64,000 nucleotides of DNA from Chloroflexi bacterium CFX6 (GCA_030263595.1 SZPG01000008.1:1-64000), one strand, 5' to 3'. Positions 7,111 through 16,509 are shown, counted from the stretch's first letter. Made by a program: numbers and translations. Notes: generated by a model not told the origin, from the sequence alone.

Positions 7111-10100
7111 TCCTGTTCCGAATCTACATTCGTCCGCTCGAGGAATTTGTCGGTGGATCCACGTGGACAGATGCGAGCCAACTCTGGGGCGCGGCGGATC
7201 AATTGCTTTTGGCGCTTGTCTATGGCTTGTTTGCCTGGGGACGCTGCCAGGAACGCTGGGGACACGTCGCCGCCTGGCTTGGGATGATCGGCGGCGGGTT
7301 CATCGCCATCGTCTACAGCCGCGGACACGGCTCGCTTGCCGCCAAAGGCGCGATCATCGCCGCGGCGATGGTGCTGGCGGAACGCGGACTGAATTACCTG
7401 AAGCAACGCGACACGCTTCGCAGGCGCGTCCGCGCGTTCTTCCGTTTGGCGTGGAGTTTGTTCCGGCGTCCGTTGCTCGTCGCGGGTTGGACCGCCTCGG
7501 TCGGGATCATCATCCTGGCTCTGGTCCGCAACCTGATCCTGCTGGGCGGCGGGCGGATTCAGCAAACCTGGGCGGCAATCGGACTCCTGATCGTCACCGC
7601 GCTTTATGCGCTTTCGGCGCGCATGTTCCGCAAGGCGCGCTTCGTCTGGTTCTCGGTCGTCGTCGTCTTTGCCCCGTGGACGATCCTCACCAACCTCGGC
7701 TGGTTTACGACGTTCGAGCCGACCCTGCCCGATTTCGCCGTCAGTTGGACGGCGCTGGCATGGCTGCTGTTCCTCGTCGGTTTGTGGGTGGCGCGCCGCG
7801 CGCCGCGCGCGTATGCAATCCCTTTGAAGACCGCGACCCACGTTTTGCTTCCCTTCTCGATGCTCTGGGCGGTCGCGAACACGGAAGCGAGTCTCTTTAC
7901 GGTTGGACTTTCGATTGCTCTTTACGTCCTCTCCGCGCGGTTCGATCACAACCAGTCCAAACAGTTGGGCGTGAAAGTAACCTCGCTTGGCGCGACCAAA
8001 TTCTTCTATCCCGCGCTGGGATTGATCCCCTTGTGGGCTGTGTATTGGCTGGACTATCTCTCGCCCTCCGCGCGGCACGAACATTTCGGCTTGATGCTTC
8101 TGGTCTTCGGCGCGCTGGGATTGGCATCCGGTCTCTGGCTGGAACGCATCGCGCCGCGCCCCGCCCGCCCTGAGCCTGTCGAAGGGTCCTTGAGACGCGC
8201 CTATGGATTGCCAGCCTATCTCACAGGCTACGTCTCGATCATCATCGGTACGATGCTGGTTGCCCATCTCTCGATTACACTGGCATGGGCGTTGCTGTAC
8301 GACGCCGTTTTGATGGTCGCGTCCGCGGTCATCTTCAGGAATTCATTGTGGCTGTATCCGGGAACGGCGCTTGCCGCGTTGTCGTTATTGATCGCGTTGA
8401 ATGAAGCGGGCGTTCCCGCCGAACGGCAGGGCTGGTGGCTGATCGGCTTGGCGGCGGTCCATCTGCTCATGGCTTGGGTCTTGCGCCGCGTTCGATTGAA
8501 TTCCTACGCTTCGGTCTTGATTGTCGCGGGCTTCGCGTTGACCGCGCTGGGCTTGCCTCCCTCGAGCCTCGATCAGACCGGCGCCATCTGGGGTTACGGA
8601 AGCGCGGCATTGCTCTACGCGGTCAGCGCCTTCTGGCTGCGCCAGCCGCTTCTCTTGACTCCCGCCTCCGCCTTGATCGTCATTCCGTATGCCAGCCTCA
8701 TCCAACGTTCGACGATCCCGAACGAATATTATGGCTTGAGTCTTTTCCCCGGCGCGTTACTCGCATTGTTCCTCGGCTGGGCGCTGGATCGCCGCTTCGG
8801 CGCGTGGACGGGCTTTCCCTGGAGAAGACCGAGCCTCTGGTTCGCGGAATTCGCAAAGAGATTGTTTCAATGGTGGGCGTTTCCGCTTTACGTTTTGGGA
8901 TTGGGATTGGCGACCGCCGCGCCCTTCTTTGCGGATGCGCGCGAGGACCTGATCGCCCTGAACTTCGTCCTGCTCGCCTCTTTCCACGGGTGGGCTGTGT
9001 ACCGTTTCAAATTGCGTTTCTGGCTTCTGACGGCTCTCCTCTCCGCGCATTACGCCCTGGGCTTCCTCCTTGAACATCTCGGATTATGGCGGAACGCCGG
9101 GGAAGCCTGGCTGCGCTTCCTGCCGTTGACCGTGATCCTGCTGGCCGGCGGATTGATCCTCGAAAGACGATTGAACGAGGGTTCGCCGCTCCACGCGAAA
9201 CGATGGTTTTGGGGATGGTCGCGTCCGTTTTATGTTTTCGTGATTCTCGATATTTTGCTCTCGCAGTTTGGCAGTCTGCGCGGGACGTTTGCCGGGGCGG
9301 AGGTATCGCTCGTCAATCTGCTGATGATCGCAGTGCTGGCGTCCGCGTGGAGGTCGTCGGGGCTGACGTATTTCAGCGCGTTACTCGGATTGGTCGCGTT
9401 GATGCAATGGCGCGCCGCGGCGGATTGGGCAGGCATCAACCTGCCGGCTCATCTCGCGGGGCTGGCTTTCGAGTACGGGGTTTTGGGATTTGGATACAGC
9501 CTTTTGAAACAGCGGTCAGGCTCGGGTGAGAACGAAGCGGAGTCCAATCCAATGCGGAGTTGGCATTCCGTATGGGAAATCCCATTGCAACGATCCGCGA
9601 TGCTCCTCTCCATCCTTTCGCTTGCGCTGGCGTTCATCCTGGGCATTGACCTTGCGAGTTGGAGCGTGCGCGCGCTCTTCGGGTTGCCGTTCCGCCAGAT
9701 CGTGGACGTGGAAACGGTTTACATGGCGATATGGACGCTGTCGCTGATCGGTCTGCTGTATGCGGCGGCGTCCGCGGTCTACAGGCGGATGAGGCTTGGG
9801 TATCTGGCGGTCGGGATGCTGCTGACGGGCTGGTTCCTGTATGCGTTCTACGTCAACGCGTGGGATAACCTCAGGCAGTTGCAATGGTATGCGCTGCCCG
9901 CCGGGTTGTATCTATTGGGGATCGGTTTTCTCGAATGGCAAAGAGGCGGCAGGACGCTGGCGCGCTGGCTGGATTACGCGGCGATATTGCTGTTGCTGGG
10001 TTCGCTCTTCTGGCAGACGCTCGTCTTTGGATGGGGGTTCGCGTTGATGCTGGGCGGCGAAGGGCTTGCGGCGTTCTGGTGGGGGAGCGCGCGGCGGTTG

Positions 10101-10295
10101 AGGCGATTCTTTTACACGGGCATGTCCGGCGTGATCCTTGCCGCGCTGGGGCAGTTGCTCAACGCGCTGCAGGAGGTGAACCAGTGGATCACGTTCGGTT
10201 TGATCGGCTTGATCCTGGTCGTGGCGGCGATCATCGTGGAGCGTAAACTCGAAGCGATCAAAGCCTGGCAACAGGTGTTGGAGACGTGGGAATGA
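6933..10295 (+). CDS. Giant multi-pass membrane protein, C-terminal part (frameshifted)
   Basis: Continuation of the preceding membrane protein in another frame. The coherent reading starts at about 6843 (LLGIGILYFADTL), before any start codon; the boundary given is a TTG that could serve as a start. Almost the whole 1120 residues are hydrophobic helices with short Arg/Glu loops. At 8168-8187 the gene contains the palindromic CCCTGAGCCTGTCGAAGGGT, read in frame as part of a PARPEPVEGS loop. The stop overlaps the start of the PrsW-like gene (ATGA), which suggests one operon. Either the genome copy is broken by a point indel or the assembly has an error. Confidence 0.7.
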   Translation: MWLILDRARVDGEVVTFALCLLAAIYFLAGLEAERRKIPIATYKFLAPLYHTAHIVSVVILFRIYIRPLEEFVGGSTWTDASQLWGAADQLLLALVYGLFAWGRCQERWGHVAAWLGMIGGGFIAIVYSRGHGSLAAKGAIIAAAMVLAERGLNYLKQRDTLRRRVRAFFRLAWSLFRRPLLVAGWTASVGIIILALVRNLILLGGGRIQQTWAAIGLLIVTALYALSARMFRKARFVWFSVVVVFAPWTILTNLGWFTTFEPTLPDFAVSWTALAWLLFLVGLWVARRAPRAYAIPLKTATHVLLPFSMLWAVANTEASLFTVGLSIALYVLSARFDHNQSKQLGVKVTSLGATKFFYPALGLIPLWAVYWLDYLSPSARHEHFGLMLLVFGALGLASGLWLERIAPRPARPEPVEGSLRRAYGLPAYLTGYVSIIIGTMLVAHLSITLAWALLYDAVLMVASAVIFRNSLWLYPGTALAALSLLIALNEAGVPAERQGWWLIGLAAVHLLMAWVLRRVRLNSYASVLIVAGFALTALGLPPSSLDQTGAIWGYGSAALLYAVSAFWLRQPLLLTPASALIVIPYASLIQRSTIPNEYYGLSLFPGALLALFLGWALDRRFGAWTGFPWRRPSLWFAEFAKRLFQWWAFPLYVLGLGLATAAPFFADAREDLIALNFVLLASFHGWAVYRFKLRFWLLTALLSAHYALGFLLEHLGLWRNAGEAWLRFLPLTVILLAGGLILERRLNEGSPLHAKRWFWGWSRPFYVFVILDILLSQFGSLRGTFAGAEVSLVNLLMIAVLASAWRSSGLTYFSALLGLVALMQWRAAADWAGINLPAHLAGLAFEYGVLGFGYSLLKQRSGSGENEAESNPMRSWHSVWEIPLQRSAMLLSILSLALAFILGIDLASWSVRALFGLPFRQIVDVETVYMAIWTLSLIGLLYAAASAVYRRMRLGYLAVGMLLTGWFLYAFYVNAWDNLRQLQWYALPAGLYLLGIGFLEWQRGGRTLARWLDYAAILLLLGSLFWQTLVFGWGFALMLGGEGLAAFWWGSARRLRRFFYTGMSGVILAALGQLLNALQEVNQWITFGLIGLILVVAAIIVERKLEAIKAWQQVLETWE
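8168..8187. repeat. Short palindrome inserted in a coding region
   Basis: CCCTGAGCCTGTCGAAGGGT contains near-inverted CCCT and AGGG ends. I know this motif as a dispersed element in many environmental genomes. Here it is read in frame in a loop of the giant membrane protein. Confidence 0.5.
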
Positions 10296-11695
10296 GCGAT
10301 AACGCGCAGAGCATGATGGCTGATATGAATCAAGTGAACTCCGCAGGCGGCGCGCCGCGCTGGTTCAAGCGCGCCGTGATGATCGCCGGCTTGCTCGCCA
10401 TGATCGTCGGGACTCCGCTTGCGATCAACCTCTTTTGCATCCTCCCGATGGCGCTGCTGAGTTCCGGCGGGACGGAGACCGCCATCTTTGGCGTGGTCAG
10501 CCTGACCATGGCGTTGCTCACGATGGGCGCGGGCGTTGCCGCGTTCTGGCACGCCAATCGCTCTTTGCAAAACAAACCCTCGAATCCATTGCGGCTTCCT
10601 TCGCCTGTGGCGTTGGTGGGCGTCTTCCTGCTTCTGATCGGGTTGGGATTGTCCATCACAGCGGGTAATATCGGAGTCGGGCTGTTCTTCCCGCCCATCC
10701 TATTGACCGCCGCGACCCTGCCTGCGTTATGGGCGGTCGCGTGGATGATGCCGCGCGCGCCCGCTCCGCAGGCTGGCGATCAAAAGAAAGAGGAAACGCC
10801 TGCTGATGAAGAACAACGCGCAACGATCACGGGCGCCCTGACCTGGAGGCGCGGTCTGCTTTCGTTCGCGGGCGGCGCGACGGTCGGCGTCTTCATCGCC
10901 ATCGTGTTGGAAATTCTTTTGCCGGTCATTGCGCTGTCGTTGGTCTTCAACCTGGCGGATACGCTGTCGGGGAATCTCCGCGATCTGTTCCGCGCCTTAT
11001 CGAGCGACGAAGTGGCGGACGCGTTGACCAACCCCTTCTTCATTTTCCTCTTCGTGCAGATCGCGATCATCGCGCCGCTCGCAGAGGAGATCGCAAAGCC
11101 ACTGATCACGTTACCGCTGCTGCGTCGCCTCGGCAGGCGGGAGGCGTTCTGGGTCGGCGCGATGGCGGGCGCGGGATTCGCCGCGCTGGAAAACGTGATC
11201 TACGCCACGGTCGGCTTTTCGATCTGGGGAGGCATCCTGCTCGTGCGCGCGATTGGAAGCGCATTGCATCCTCTCGGGTCGGGATTGGTGGCGCAGGGCT
11301 GGCGGGACGTGCTGCGCGGCGAAAAAGACGCGGGCAAAAACTGGTTGAAGCGATACGGGATCGCGGTGGCGGTCCACGCGGCGTGGAACGGAGGCTCGCT
11401 GCTCGTCATCACGTTGGGCGGGGCGCGCTTCTTCGGGGACCTGCCTCCCGAACTGGACGTGCTGGGTCTTTCCGCGGCGGGGACCACACTGGCATTCCTC
11501 ATTGTGTTGGGATTATCCGCTTTGTGGATCGGGCGCGCCTACGGACACGACAAACCGATCCTCCCGACGGAGGAGGCTGCCTCCACGGACGCCCGCTTCG
11601 TCCCCTCCGACCGGGCGGCTGCGATCTGGGCGCTTGCCTGTCTCATCGCCATCGTGCCGGCCGGCATCGCAGGATTGAAATTATGGCTGCGATAA
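10292..11695 (+). CDS. PrsW-family intramembrane metalloprotease
   Basis: A 467-residue multi-pass membrane protein. The PrsW motifs are present in order: PLAEEIAKP (two Glu), AALENVIYA, a His in GSALHPLGSG and a His in AVHAAWNGG. PrsW proteases cut membrane-anchored substrates such as anti-sigma factors. Residues 1-170 hold extra helices not needed for the protease. The start follows GGAG at good spacing and overlaps the stop of the giant membrane protein; the end overlaps the next gene by 13 bp. The three genes look like one operon. Confidence 0.85.
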   Translation: MSDNAQSMMADMNQVNSAGGAPRWFKRAVMIAGLLAMIVGTPLAINLFCILPMALLSSGGTETAIFGVVSLTMALLTMGAGVAAFWHANRSLQNKPSNPLRLPSPVALVGVFLLLIGLGLSITAGNIGVGLFFPPILLTAATLPALWAVAWMMPRAPAPQAGDQKKEETPADEEQRATITGALTWRRGLLSFAGGATVGVFIAIVLEILLPVIALSLVFNLADTLSGNLRDLFRALSSDEVADALTNPFFIFLFVQIAIIAPLAEEIAKPLITLPLLRRLGRREAFWVGAMAGAGFAALENVIYATVGFSIWGGILLVRAIGSALHPLGSGLVAQGWRDVLRGEKDAGKNWLKRYGIAVAVHAAWNGGSLLVITLGGARFFGDLPPELDVLGLSAAGTTLAFLIVLGLSALWIGRAYGHDKPILPTEEAASTDARFVPSDRAAAIWALACLIAIVPAGIAGLKLWLR

Positions 11696-12228
11696 GGTCG
11701 CGTTGGAATCTGTGGTTCGCGTTGGGGCTGGTCGCCGCCAACCTGTTCACCTGGGGACAGTTGCTGTTGGCGGCTTCCAACCCGTACGTGGTGGAGCCGA
11801 TCATGGACCCGGAGATACGGGCTTTGCTGGATTACATTCGTTCGGGGGAACATTCCGGCGAAACCTGGGAGGTGACGTTGACCGAACTCGAAGCGGAGCA
11901 GACCATCACGTGGTATTTGAATCGCTATCCGCAGATTCCCTTTGCGTATCCAAAGATCCGCATCACGCCCGATTCCATTTCAGGCGAGGGGGACGTCATC
12001 CTCACAGGTTTGCATTTTCACGTCAGCGGGGAGGCGCGCGTCACATTGGAAGATGGATTGCCGGTGGTGGAGATATTGGATTTGAACCTGCCGCTTCCAA
12101 CCTCGATGAGGGAGGCAATCGAACGCGAGATCCAGGTCCAATTGCAGCGCGCGGAACGATTGCCGGTGCGCTTCACTTCCGCGGAATGGGGCGACGGCGT
12201 GGTGGTGGTCAGGGGGGTGATCCGCTGA
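11683..12228 (+). CDS. Membrane-anchored protein of unknown function
   Basis: A 181-residue protein with one N-terminal hydrophobic segment (about residues 9-30), then an extracytoplasmic domain rich in beta-type sequence (PDSISGEGDVILTG, HVSGEARVTL). The pattern is that of a small lipid- or ligand-binding domain, but I do not recognise the family. The start overlaps the PrsW-like gene by 13 bp and has AGGA upstream. Being coupled to a PrsW protease it could be a substrate or partner; that is inference. Confidence 0.65.
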   Translation: MAAIRSRWNLWFALGLVAANLFTWGQLLLAASNPYVVEPIMDPEIRALLDYIRSGEHSGETWEVTLTELEAEQTITWYLNRYPQIPFAYPKIRITPDSISGEGDVILTGLHFHVSGEARVTLEDGLPVVEILDLNLPLPTSMREAIEREIQVQLQRAERLPVRFTSAEWGDGVVVVRGVIR

Positions 12229-12251
12229 AGCGGCGATTAGGATGGGAAGAA

Positions 12252-13541
12252 TCAGGGTGAGTTCTGGATGCGCCGGAGTTCATCCCCGGCCGGCGTGGAA
12301 TTGGGGTTGAGATCGAACGCCCGCGTCAAATCCTCGATCGCGCCTGCGCGGTCGCCCAAAGCCTCTTTCGCCATCCCGCGCCAATAGTAGGTCTCCTCGA
12401 GCACCGGTTTATCCACGTTGACCAGCGTAGCGTGCGCCAGGTTGATCACGTCCTGATAACGTCCCGTGTGAAAGTAGGCGGCGTACGGACCATCCTGATA
12501 CCACAACAGCCGCCAGGGACGTTCCTCGAGGGGCAGCGCCGCATACAAGGCGAAGGCGTTGTCGTACGCCTGCGCGGCGGAGGCGTAATCTCCAAGATGG
12601 ACAAGGTTCGCGCCGAGGTTGAACCAGGCGAAGAACTGTTCCCGTCCGCTCAAACTATTCGCCTCTCTTAATGCCAGTTCCGCGGCGGATTGGAAGTTCG
12701 CTTGCGGGTCGCTGTGCGGACCAAGGATCGAATGAACTTCCTCGGCGCGCTCCGGGGGAAAGACGACGATGTAGGTGAAATTGAAGTGCCGCCAGAACTG
12801 CCCCACGAGATCGTACGACACGCCATACGCCTCCGGCGGACCTTCGTACGAATCGTACACGAGGAACTGGCGGGCGTCGTCCCGGTATCCGCTGACGGTT
12901 TGGTAGTGACCGAGCCACGCGTCGTCGGAGGGGTCCAATCCCTTTTCGATCAGCACGGGGAAACCGGCCGCGACCAGTCGTTTGAGCAGTTCGAGGTCCC
13001 CGCCGACGCGCCACAAGGCGTCGAATTCGGTGAATTGCTCCACGTAATTCACGAGTTCGAAAGGGTTGACGTTCTTGTCGTCAATCTCATAAGCGGGGCG
13101 CAGGTAGGCGCGCGTCTCGAACTGGCTTCCCTTCCAGCCCCAATAGGACATCGCCATCGAAAGATTGGCGGGCGCGCAGTTGTTGAATTGCTGGTATTCG
13201 TGGCGGATGCCGCTCAGGGCGACGCGTTCCGGTATGGGCGTTGGAGTCAGGCTGGGGGTTGGGGTCGGAAGCGGGGTTTCAGTCAGGAGGGGAGGAGGGG
13301 GCGAAGCGGTCGGCGAGGGCGCGAGCGCCGTCAGCGTCGCATTGACGATGGCTTGCACTTGTTCCTGCGGCGTGAAAACCACCTCTTCCGGCGGGTTGAA
13401 GTATCGTTTGATCTGGACGAGCAGGGTTTCCACCCGCCAAGCCAGCCGGTCGTGGATCGGCGGCAGGTTGTACGCGAACGCCGCCAGCAGGCAGAGGGCG
13501 AGCATCCCTGCGACGAGGAGCGCGACGGGTCGTCTTTGCAT
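12252..13541 (-). CDS. C39-like cysteine peptidase with TPR repeats
   Basis: A 429-residue protein. An N-terminal hydrophobic segment (about 7-25) acts as signal or anchor, and a Pro/Thr-rich linker (about 75-105) suggests extracellular placement. The peptidase domain begins at FNNCAPANLSMAMSYWGW (candidate catalytic Cys), with the His in LGHYQTVSGY and the Asp in VYDSYEGP. The C-terminal 140 residues form TPR-like helices (FNLGANLVHLGDYASAAQAYDNA and YYWRGMAKEALGDRAGAIEDL). Convergent with the preceding operon. The substrate is unknown. Confidence 0.82.
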   Translation of the reverse strand: MQRRPVALLVAGMLALCLLAAFAYNLPPIHDRLAWRVETLLVQIKRYFNPPEEVVFTPQEQVQAIVNATLTALAPSPTASPPPPLLTETPLPTPTPSLTPTPIPERVALSGIRHEYQQFNNCAPANLSMAMSYWGWKGSQFETRAYLRPAYEIDDKNVNPFELVNYVEQFTEFDALWRVGGDLELLKRLVAAGFPVLIEKGLDPSDDAWLGHYQTVSGYRDDARQFLVYDSYEGPPEAYGVSYDLVGQFWRHFNFTYIVVFPPERAEEVHSILGPHSDPQANFQSAAELALREANSLSGREQFFAWFNLGANLVHLGDYASAAQAYDNAFALYAALPLEERPWRLLWYQDGPYAAYFHTGRYQDVINLAHATLVNVDKPVLEETYYWRGMAKEALGDRAGAIEDLTRAFDLNPNSTPAGDELRRIQNSP

Positions 13542-13610
13542 TTTGGGATTATAACATCCGGGGAGATCCGGCTTGTTTGGCGAATTGCTGCTGAAAAAAA
13601 CAACCTGTCA

Positions 13611-13680
13611 ATCACGAAGACACGGAGTCACGGAGTTTTTTCCTTCTGGATTTTTCCGTGTCTCCGTATCTCTGTAGTTT
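13611..13680. repeat. Dispersed palindromic repeat, CACGGAGACAC family, copy 2
   Basis: Similar in sequence and layout to 2682-2750: CACGAAGACACGGAGTCACGG at left and CCGTGTCTCCGTATCTCTG at right. It is in the 250-bp spacer between the C39 peptidase start and the cytochrome b561 stop. Confidence 0.75.
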
Positions 13681-13793
13681 GTTCCTGGCTTTTTTTCAGC
13701 GGAAGCCTCCACGTCCAGAATCACGGGAATTCTCAGGGAGCCGATTTTCCAGGATCGTCATTTTCCCGTCAATGACGGTGGAGCCGAAATTTT

Positions 13794-14330
13794 CTATTTT
13801 CCGTACCACATGCGCGCCAGCAATTTGTCTTTCAGTAACAGTTGGTGATAGAATGCCCCGCCGACGTGCAAAAGGACGAGTACCAGCAGCGCGGGCGCGA
13901 TGAATCCGTGCAGGAGGCGCGCCGCAAAGTCGTAAAAATCCGCAGGCAGGGGCGCGCCCGATCCGCCGAAGACGATGGATGCCAGCCCCGATTGCAGGGA
14001 AAGCGACAAGCCGCTGACCGCCATCAGCAGAACGACCAGGTACAACATGCCATGCACCGCCTTGCCGAGCCAATCGAGGAAGGCGCTGCCTGTCGAAGCG
14101 TAGGCGGGTTTGGGAAGTTTCATCCGCGCGATAATGCGAACGACGATCACGACCAGCGTGAGGATGCCGATGCTCATGTGGATCGTCAGCGGGACCAGTT
14201 TGGCGGAGTCGTCATTGGGCAGGCGGGTCATGGATTTGCCGATGAGGAACGCCGCGAAGACGAGCAGAACGATCAGCCAGTGCAGTGTGACCTGCAGGGG
14301 ATGGTAACGGGAGGGGGCATTTTTTGTCAT
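13794..14330 (-). CDS. Cytochrome b561-type membrane protein
   Basis: A 178-residue four-helix protein. Haem-ligand His residues occur in the expected helices: HPLQVTLHWL, TIHMSIGIL, HGMLYLVVLL and LHGFIAPALLVLVLLHVGGAFYH. Cytochrome b561 proteins carry electrons through the membrane between quinol and a periplasmic partner. The start at MTKNAP follows AAGGA; upstream codons would be repeat sequence. It is the last gene of a minus-strand redox block. Confidence 0.85.
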   Translation of the reverse strand: MTKNAPSRYHPLQVTLHWLIVLLVFAAFLIGKSMTRLPNDDSAKLVPLTIHMSIGILTLVVIVVRIIARMKLPKPAYASTGSAFLDWLGKAVHGMLYLVVLLMAVSGLSLSLQSGLASIVFGGSGAPLPADFYDFAARLLHGFIAPALLVLVLLHVGGAFYHQLLLKDKLLARMWYGK

Positions 14331-14342
14331 GGGGTTTTCCTT

Positions 14343-14420
14343 GAGATATGCGCCTCGCGGCCTAGCGTAGTTGGCGTTCTCTGCCTCGCGTAATCGGCGT
14401 TCTCTAACGCCAACGGGCGC
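14343..14420. repeat. Palindromic repeat of the GCGTT-CTCT-AACGC family
   Basis: TTGGCGTT (14371-14378) and AACGCCAA (14406-14413) are inverted, with a second GGCGTTCTCT inside. Related elements sit at 27361-27415, 32757-32806 and 58760-58798. It separates the cytochrome b561 gene from the small membrane protein gene. Confidence 0.6.
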
Positions 14421-14442
14421 GTTTTTATTTTCTGAAAAACCA

Positions 14443-14823
14443 TCATCTTGCAAGCGCGGCTGTTTGATTCCTGCGCGATCCGAAATACATCAGCGCGAGG
14501 ATGACGATCCATGCCGCCATACGGACGGTCATCGCCACCACGCTGTCCACCGCCACCACGTCGCGGTAGGCGGTTTGCAGGACGAGCATGACCAGCGTGT
14601 GAACCCCGAACGTGACGACGGCGATTGGCATGGCAAGTTTATGGTTGATCCAAATCAGGACGCTCGTGACCAGGACGGTCAGGACGCCGACGGTGTAGTT
14701 GTACACGGGGAGCCAGTTGATCACGTAGTAATCGGGGAGGATGCCAAGCAGGACCTTTCCGCCCGCAACGACAGCCATCGCGCCGATGACGAACGCGAGA
14801 ACGGATGCGATTTTTTGCAACAT
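14443..14823 (-). CDS. Small four-helix membrane protein, unknown
   Basis: A 126-residue, almost entirely hydrophobic protein with about four helices and no clear haem-ligand pairs. The start at MLQKIAS follows AAAGAGG. It lies 34 bp downstream of the haem-copper-like gene and 113 bp upstream of cytochrome b561, all on one strand, so a role in the same redox module is likely but unproven. Confidence 0.7.
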   Translation of the reverse strand: MLQKIASVLAFVIGAMAVVAGGKVLLGILPDYYVINWLPVYNYTVGVLTVLVTSVLIWINHKLAMPIAVVTFGVHTLVMLVLQTAYRDVVAVDSVVAMTVRMAAWIVILALMYFGSRRNQTAALAR

Positions 14824-14857
14824 TATTTTGACCTCTTTCGAAGTGACTGTCACTTCA

Positions 14858-16036
14858 TTATGCCAATTCGACTTTCTTCAATCCATCCCGCACGATATCG
14901 AAGAGTTCCTTCACGGGTTGGATCAACGACAGCGCGTAGAGCGCGAAACCGATTCCGTACAGCACGCCTCTTGCCGGGACGAGGAAAATGCTCACCCACA
15001 CGAACAGACTCCCCGCTGTGACCGCCGCGAGGGTCAGCCAGGAGCCGCCCAATTGCGGATTCTTTTCCTTGAGGAAGAATCGCCGCGCAATGTAGGGGAT
15101 GAGGGCAATGCCGAATTGCAGCACCCAGCCATAGATCAAGGCTTGAGGCGCAGTGGATTCGACGGGTCCGCCCGGGATGTATCCGAGCAGGATCAACGGC
15201 GCGACCAGCACGGGGAGCAAAATCCATGAATACGAGGCGAGCAGATGCCAGCCGCCCGCGCTGTTGAGTCGCCCATCCGCTTTGAGGGCGCGTCCCATCA
15301 GGACCATCAGCCAGATCGTCGCTCCGAGGTGCAGGATCAAACCTGATACGGTGGGAGGCAGGCTTCCGCCCAGCCACGGACCTAGCACGAGACCGAACGC
15401 GCCGAGCGTCATCCCCCAGTAGATCAGCGAAACGTCTCTCGCGCTTCCGAGCGCGCGTTTCGTGATCATCGGGATGAAGTCCACGAGCAGACCCGCGAAG
15501 ACCAGCGACATGAAGCCCCACGAATTGGCGTGGATGTGCACTTCGAGCGGGACTTTGATGCGGAGGGCTTCGCTCCAGTTGAGCCACAAGCCCGTGCCGA
15601 CGATGATGCCGAGCAACAAATAGGCAATGCCTGTGATGTAGAACTTGAGGCTGGCAGGCGTATCGCCTCCGCGTATGTTCCACAGTTGGAGGAGCAGGAG
15701 AGTCGCCGCGATGAAGATGAGCGTGCCGCCCGCAAGGATCATCGGATGGTTGACGCCCGCGAATCCCGCCACCAGCGCGACGAAACCGACGTTGAGCGTC
15801 AGCCAGATGTCCCAGCGAAAGGCGGGTTTTGGTTTTTTAGCCAGCGACGCAACGAGGAGGGGAAGCAAACCGAACACAACCTGCGAGACGATCCCCAGCG
15901 TGATGAAATGGACGCGCACCCAACGCAGCGCGGGAAACGCGGCGATGAAGTTGACGCTGACGAGCGAGGCGTCCGCCGCGGCGAACAGGGCGACGAAGGC
16001 GTAAAGCAGGGCTGTGAGAAGGTAGGGAATGGGCAT
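14858..16036 (-). CDS. Haem-copper oxidase subunit I/NnrS-like membrane protein
   Basis: A 392-residue protein with about 12 membrane helices. His residues recur at helix ends: VHFITLGIVSQ, VNHPMILAG, VHIHANSWGF, LHLGATIWL and WHLLASYSW. This resembles NnrS or the oxidase subunit I fold, which bind haem or copper and are linked to nitric oxide handling. The start at MPIPYLL follows AAAGGAACGACC; an upstream reading would translate the tandem repeat. It sits between a Crp/Fnr-cupin pair and cytochrome b561. No CuB-type HH pair is obvious, so a reductase role is not claimed. Confidence 0.6.
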   Translation of the reverse strand: MPIPYLLTALLYAFVALFAAADASLVSVNFIAAFPALRWVRVHFITLGIVSQVVFGLLPLLVASLAKKPKPAFRWDIWLTLNVGFVALVAGFAGVNHPMILAGGTLIFIAATLLLLQLWNIRGGDTPASLKFYITGIAYLLLGIIVGTGLWLNWSEALRIKVPLEVHIHANSWGFMSLVFAGLLVDFIPMITKRALGSARDVSLIYWGMTLGAFGLVLGPWLGGSLPPTVSGLILHLGATIWLMVLMGRALKADGRLNSAGGWHLLASYSWILLPVLVAPLILLGYIPGGPVESTAPQALIYGWVLQFGIALIPYIARRFFLKEKNPQLGGSWLTLAAVTAGSLFVWVSIFLVPARGVLYGIGFALYALSLIQPVKELFDIVRDGLKKVELA

Positions 16037-16064
16037 GGTCGTTCCTTTATGACTGTTCTGTGCC

Positions 16065-16196
16065 GCGAAATTCATTTCGCAATTTTGCGCGGGGCGAAAT
16101 TCATTTCGCAATTTTGCGCGGGGCGAAATTCATTTCGCAATTTTGCGCAGGGCGAAATAAATTCCGCAATTTTGCGCAGGGCGAAATGAATTTCGC
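16065..16196. repeat. Tandem repeat, 29-bp unit, about 4.5 copies
   Basis: Units begin at 16065, 16094, 16123 and 16152, with a partial unit at 16181-16196. The unit is GCGAAATTCATTTCGCAA followed by TTTTGCGCGGG; each holds the inverted pair GCGAAAT-ATTTCGC. Units 1-3 are nearly identical and units 4-5 have paired changes. It fills the spacer between the cupin gene stop and the membrane protein start. Confidence 0.95.
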
Positions 16197-16197
16197 G

Positions 16198-16509
16198 TTA
16201 CGACTCGCCTTTCGAGCCGAGAAAGACAATGCGCGTCTTCGCGTTCATGCCGCGCTTCGAACCGCTGGGCGCGACGACGGTCACGCCGGGTTTGATGGCA
16301 AAGATTTCCTCGTCAACGGTCATCAGCCCTTCGCCTTCGAGGAAATGATACATCGCCGCTTCGCCGGGGTGGAGGGGAATTTGCTGTCCCGCATCCAGAC
16401 CGACCACCAGCGCCTTGAACTGCGGCGTCTCGATCAGGAATTGCGGCTTGGGTCCATCCGCCGCGAAGACGGCTTTCGATTTTGTTTCGGGAAAATAGAT
16501 ATCGGGCAT
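16198..16509 (-). CDS. Small cupin-domain protein
   Basis: A 103-residue single cupin. The first motif is PLHPGEAAMYHFLEGEG, with His and Glu metal-ligand candidates, and the second is VVAPSGSKRGMNA, which lacks the usual second His. The start at MPDIYFP follows AAAGGAG. It lies between the tandem repeat and the Crp/Fnr regulator on the same strand. Small cupins next to Crp/Fnr and NnrS-like genes are often linked to nitric oxide or redox metabolism; its activity here is unknown. Confidence 0.78.
   Translation of the reverse strand: MPDIYFPETKSKAVFAADGPKPQFLIETPQFKALVVGLDAGQQIPLHPGEAAMYHFLEGEGLMTVDEEIFAIKPGVTVVAPSGSKRGMNAKTRIVFLGSKGES

Noticed and set aside
16036-16111. N-terminal extension of the haem-copper-like protein
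   Set aside because: The extra 25 residues are translated from the tandem repeat, and a good ribosome site precedes the inner Met.
16065-16196. CRISPR array
   Set aside because: The units are contiguous with no unique spacers, so it is a simple tandem repeat.
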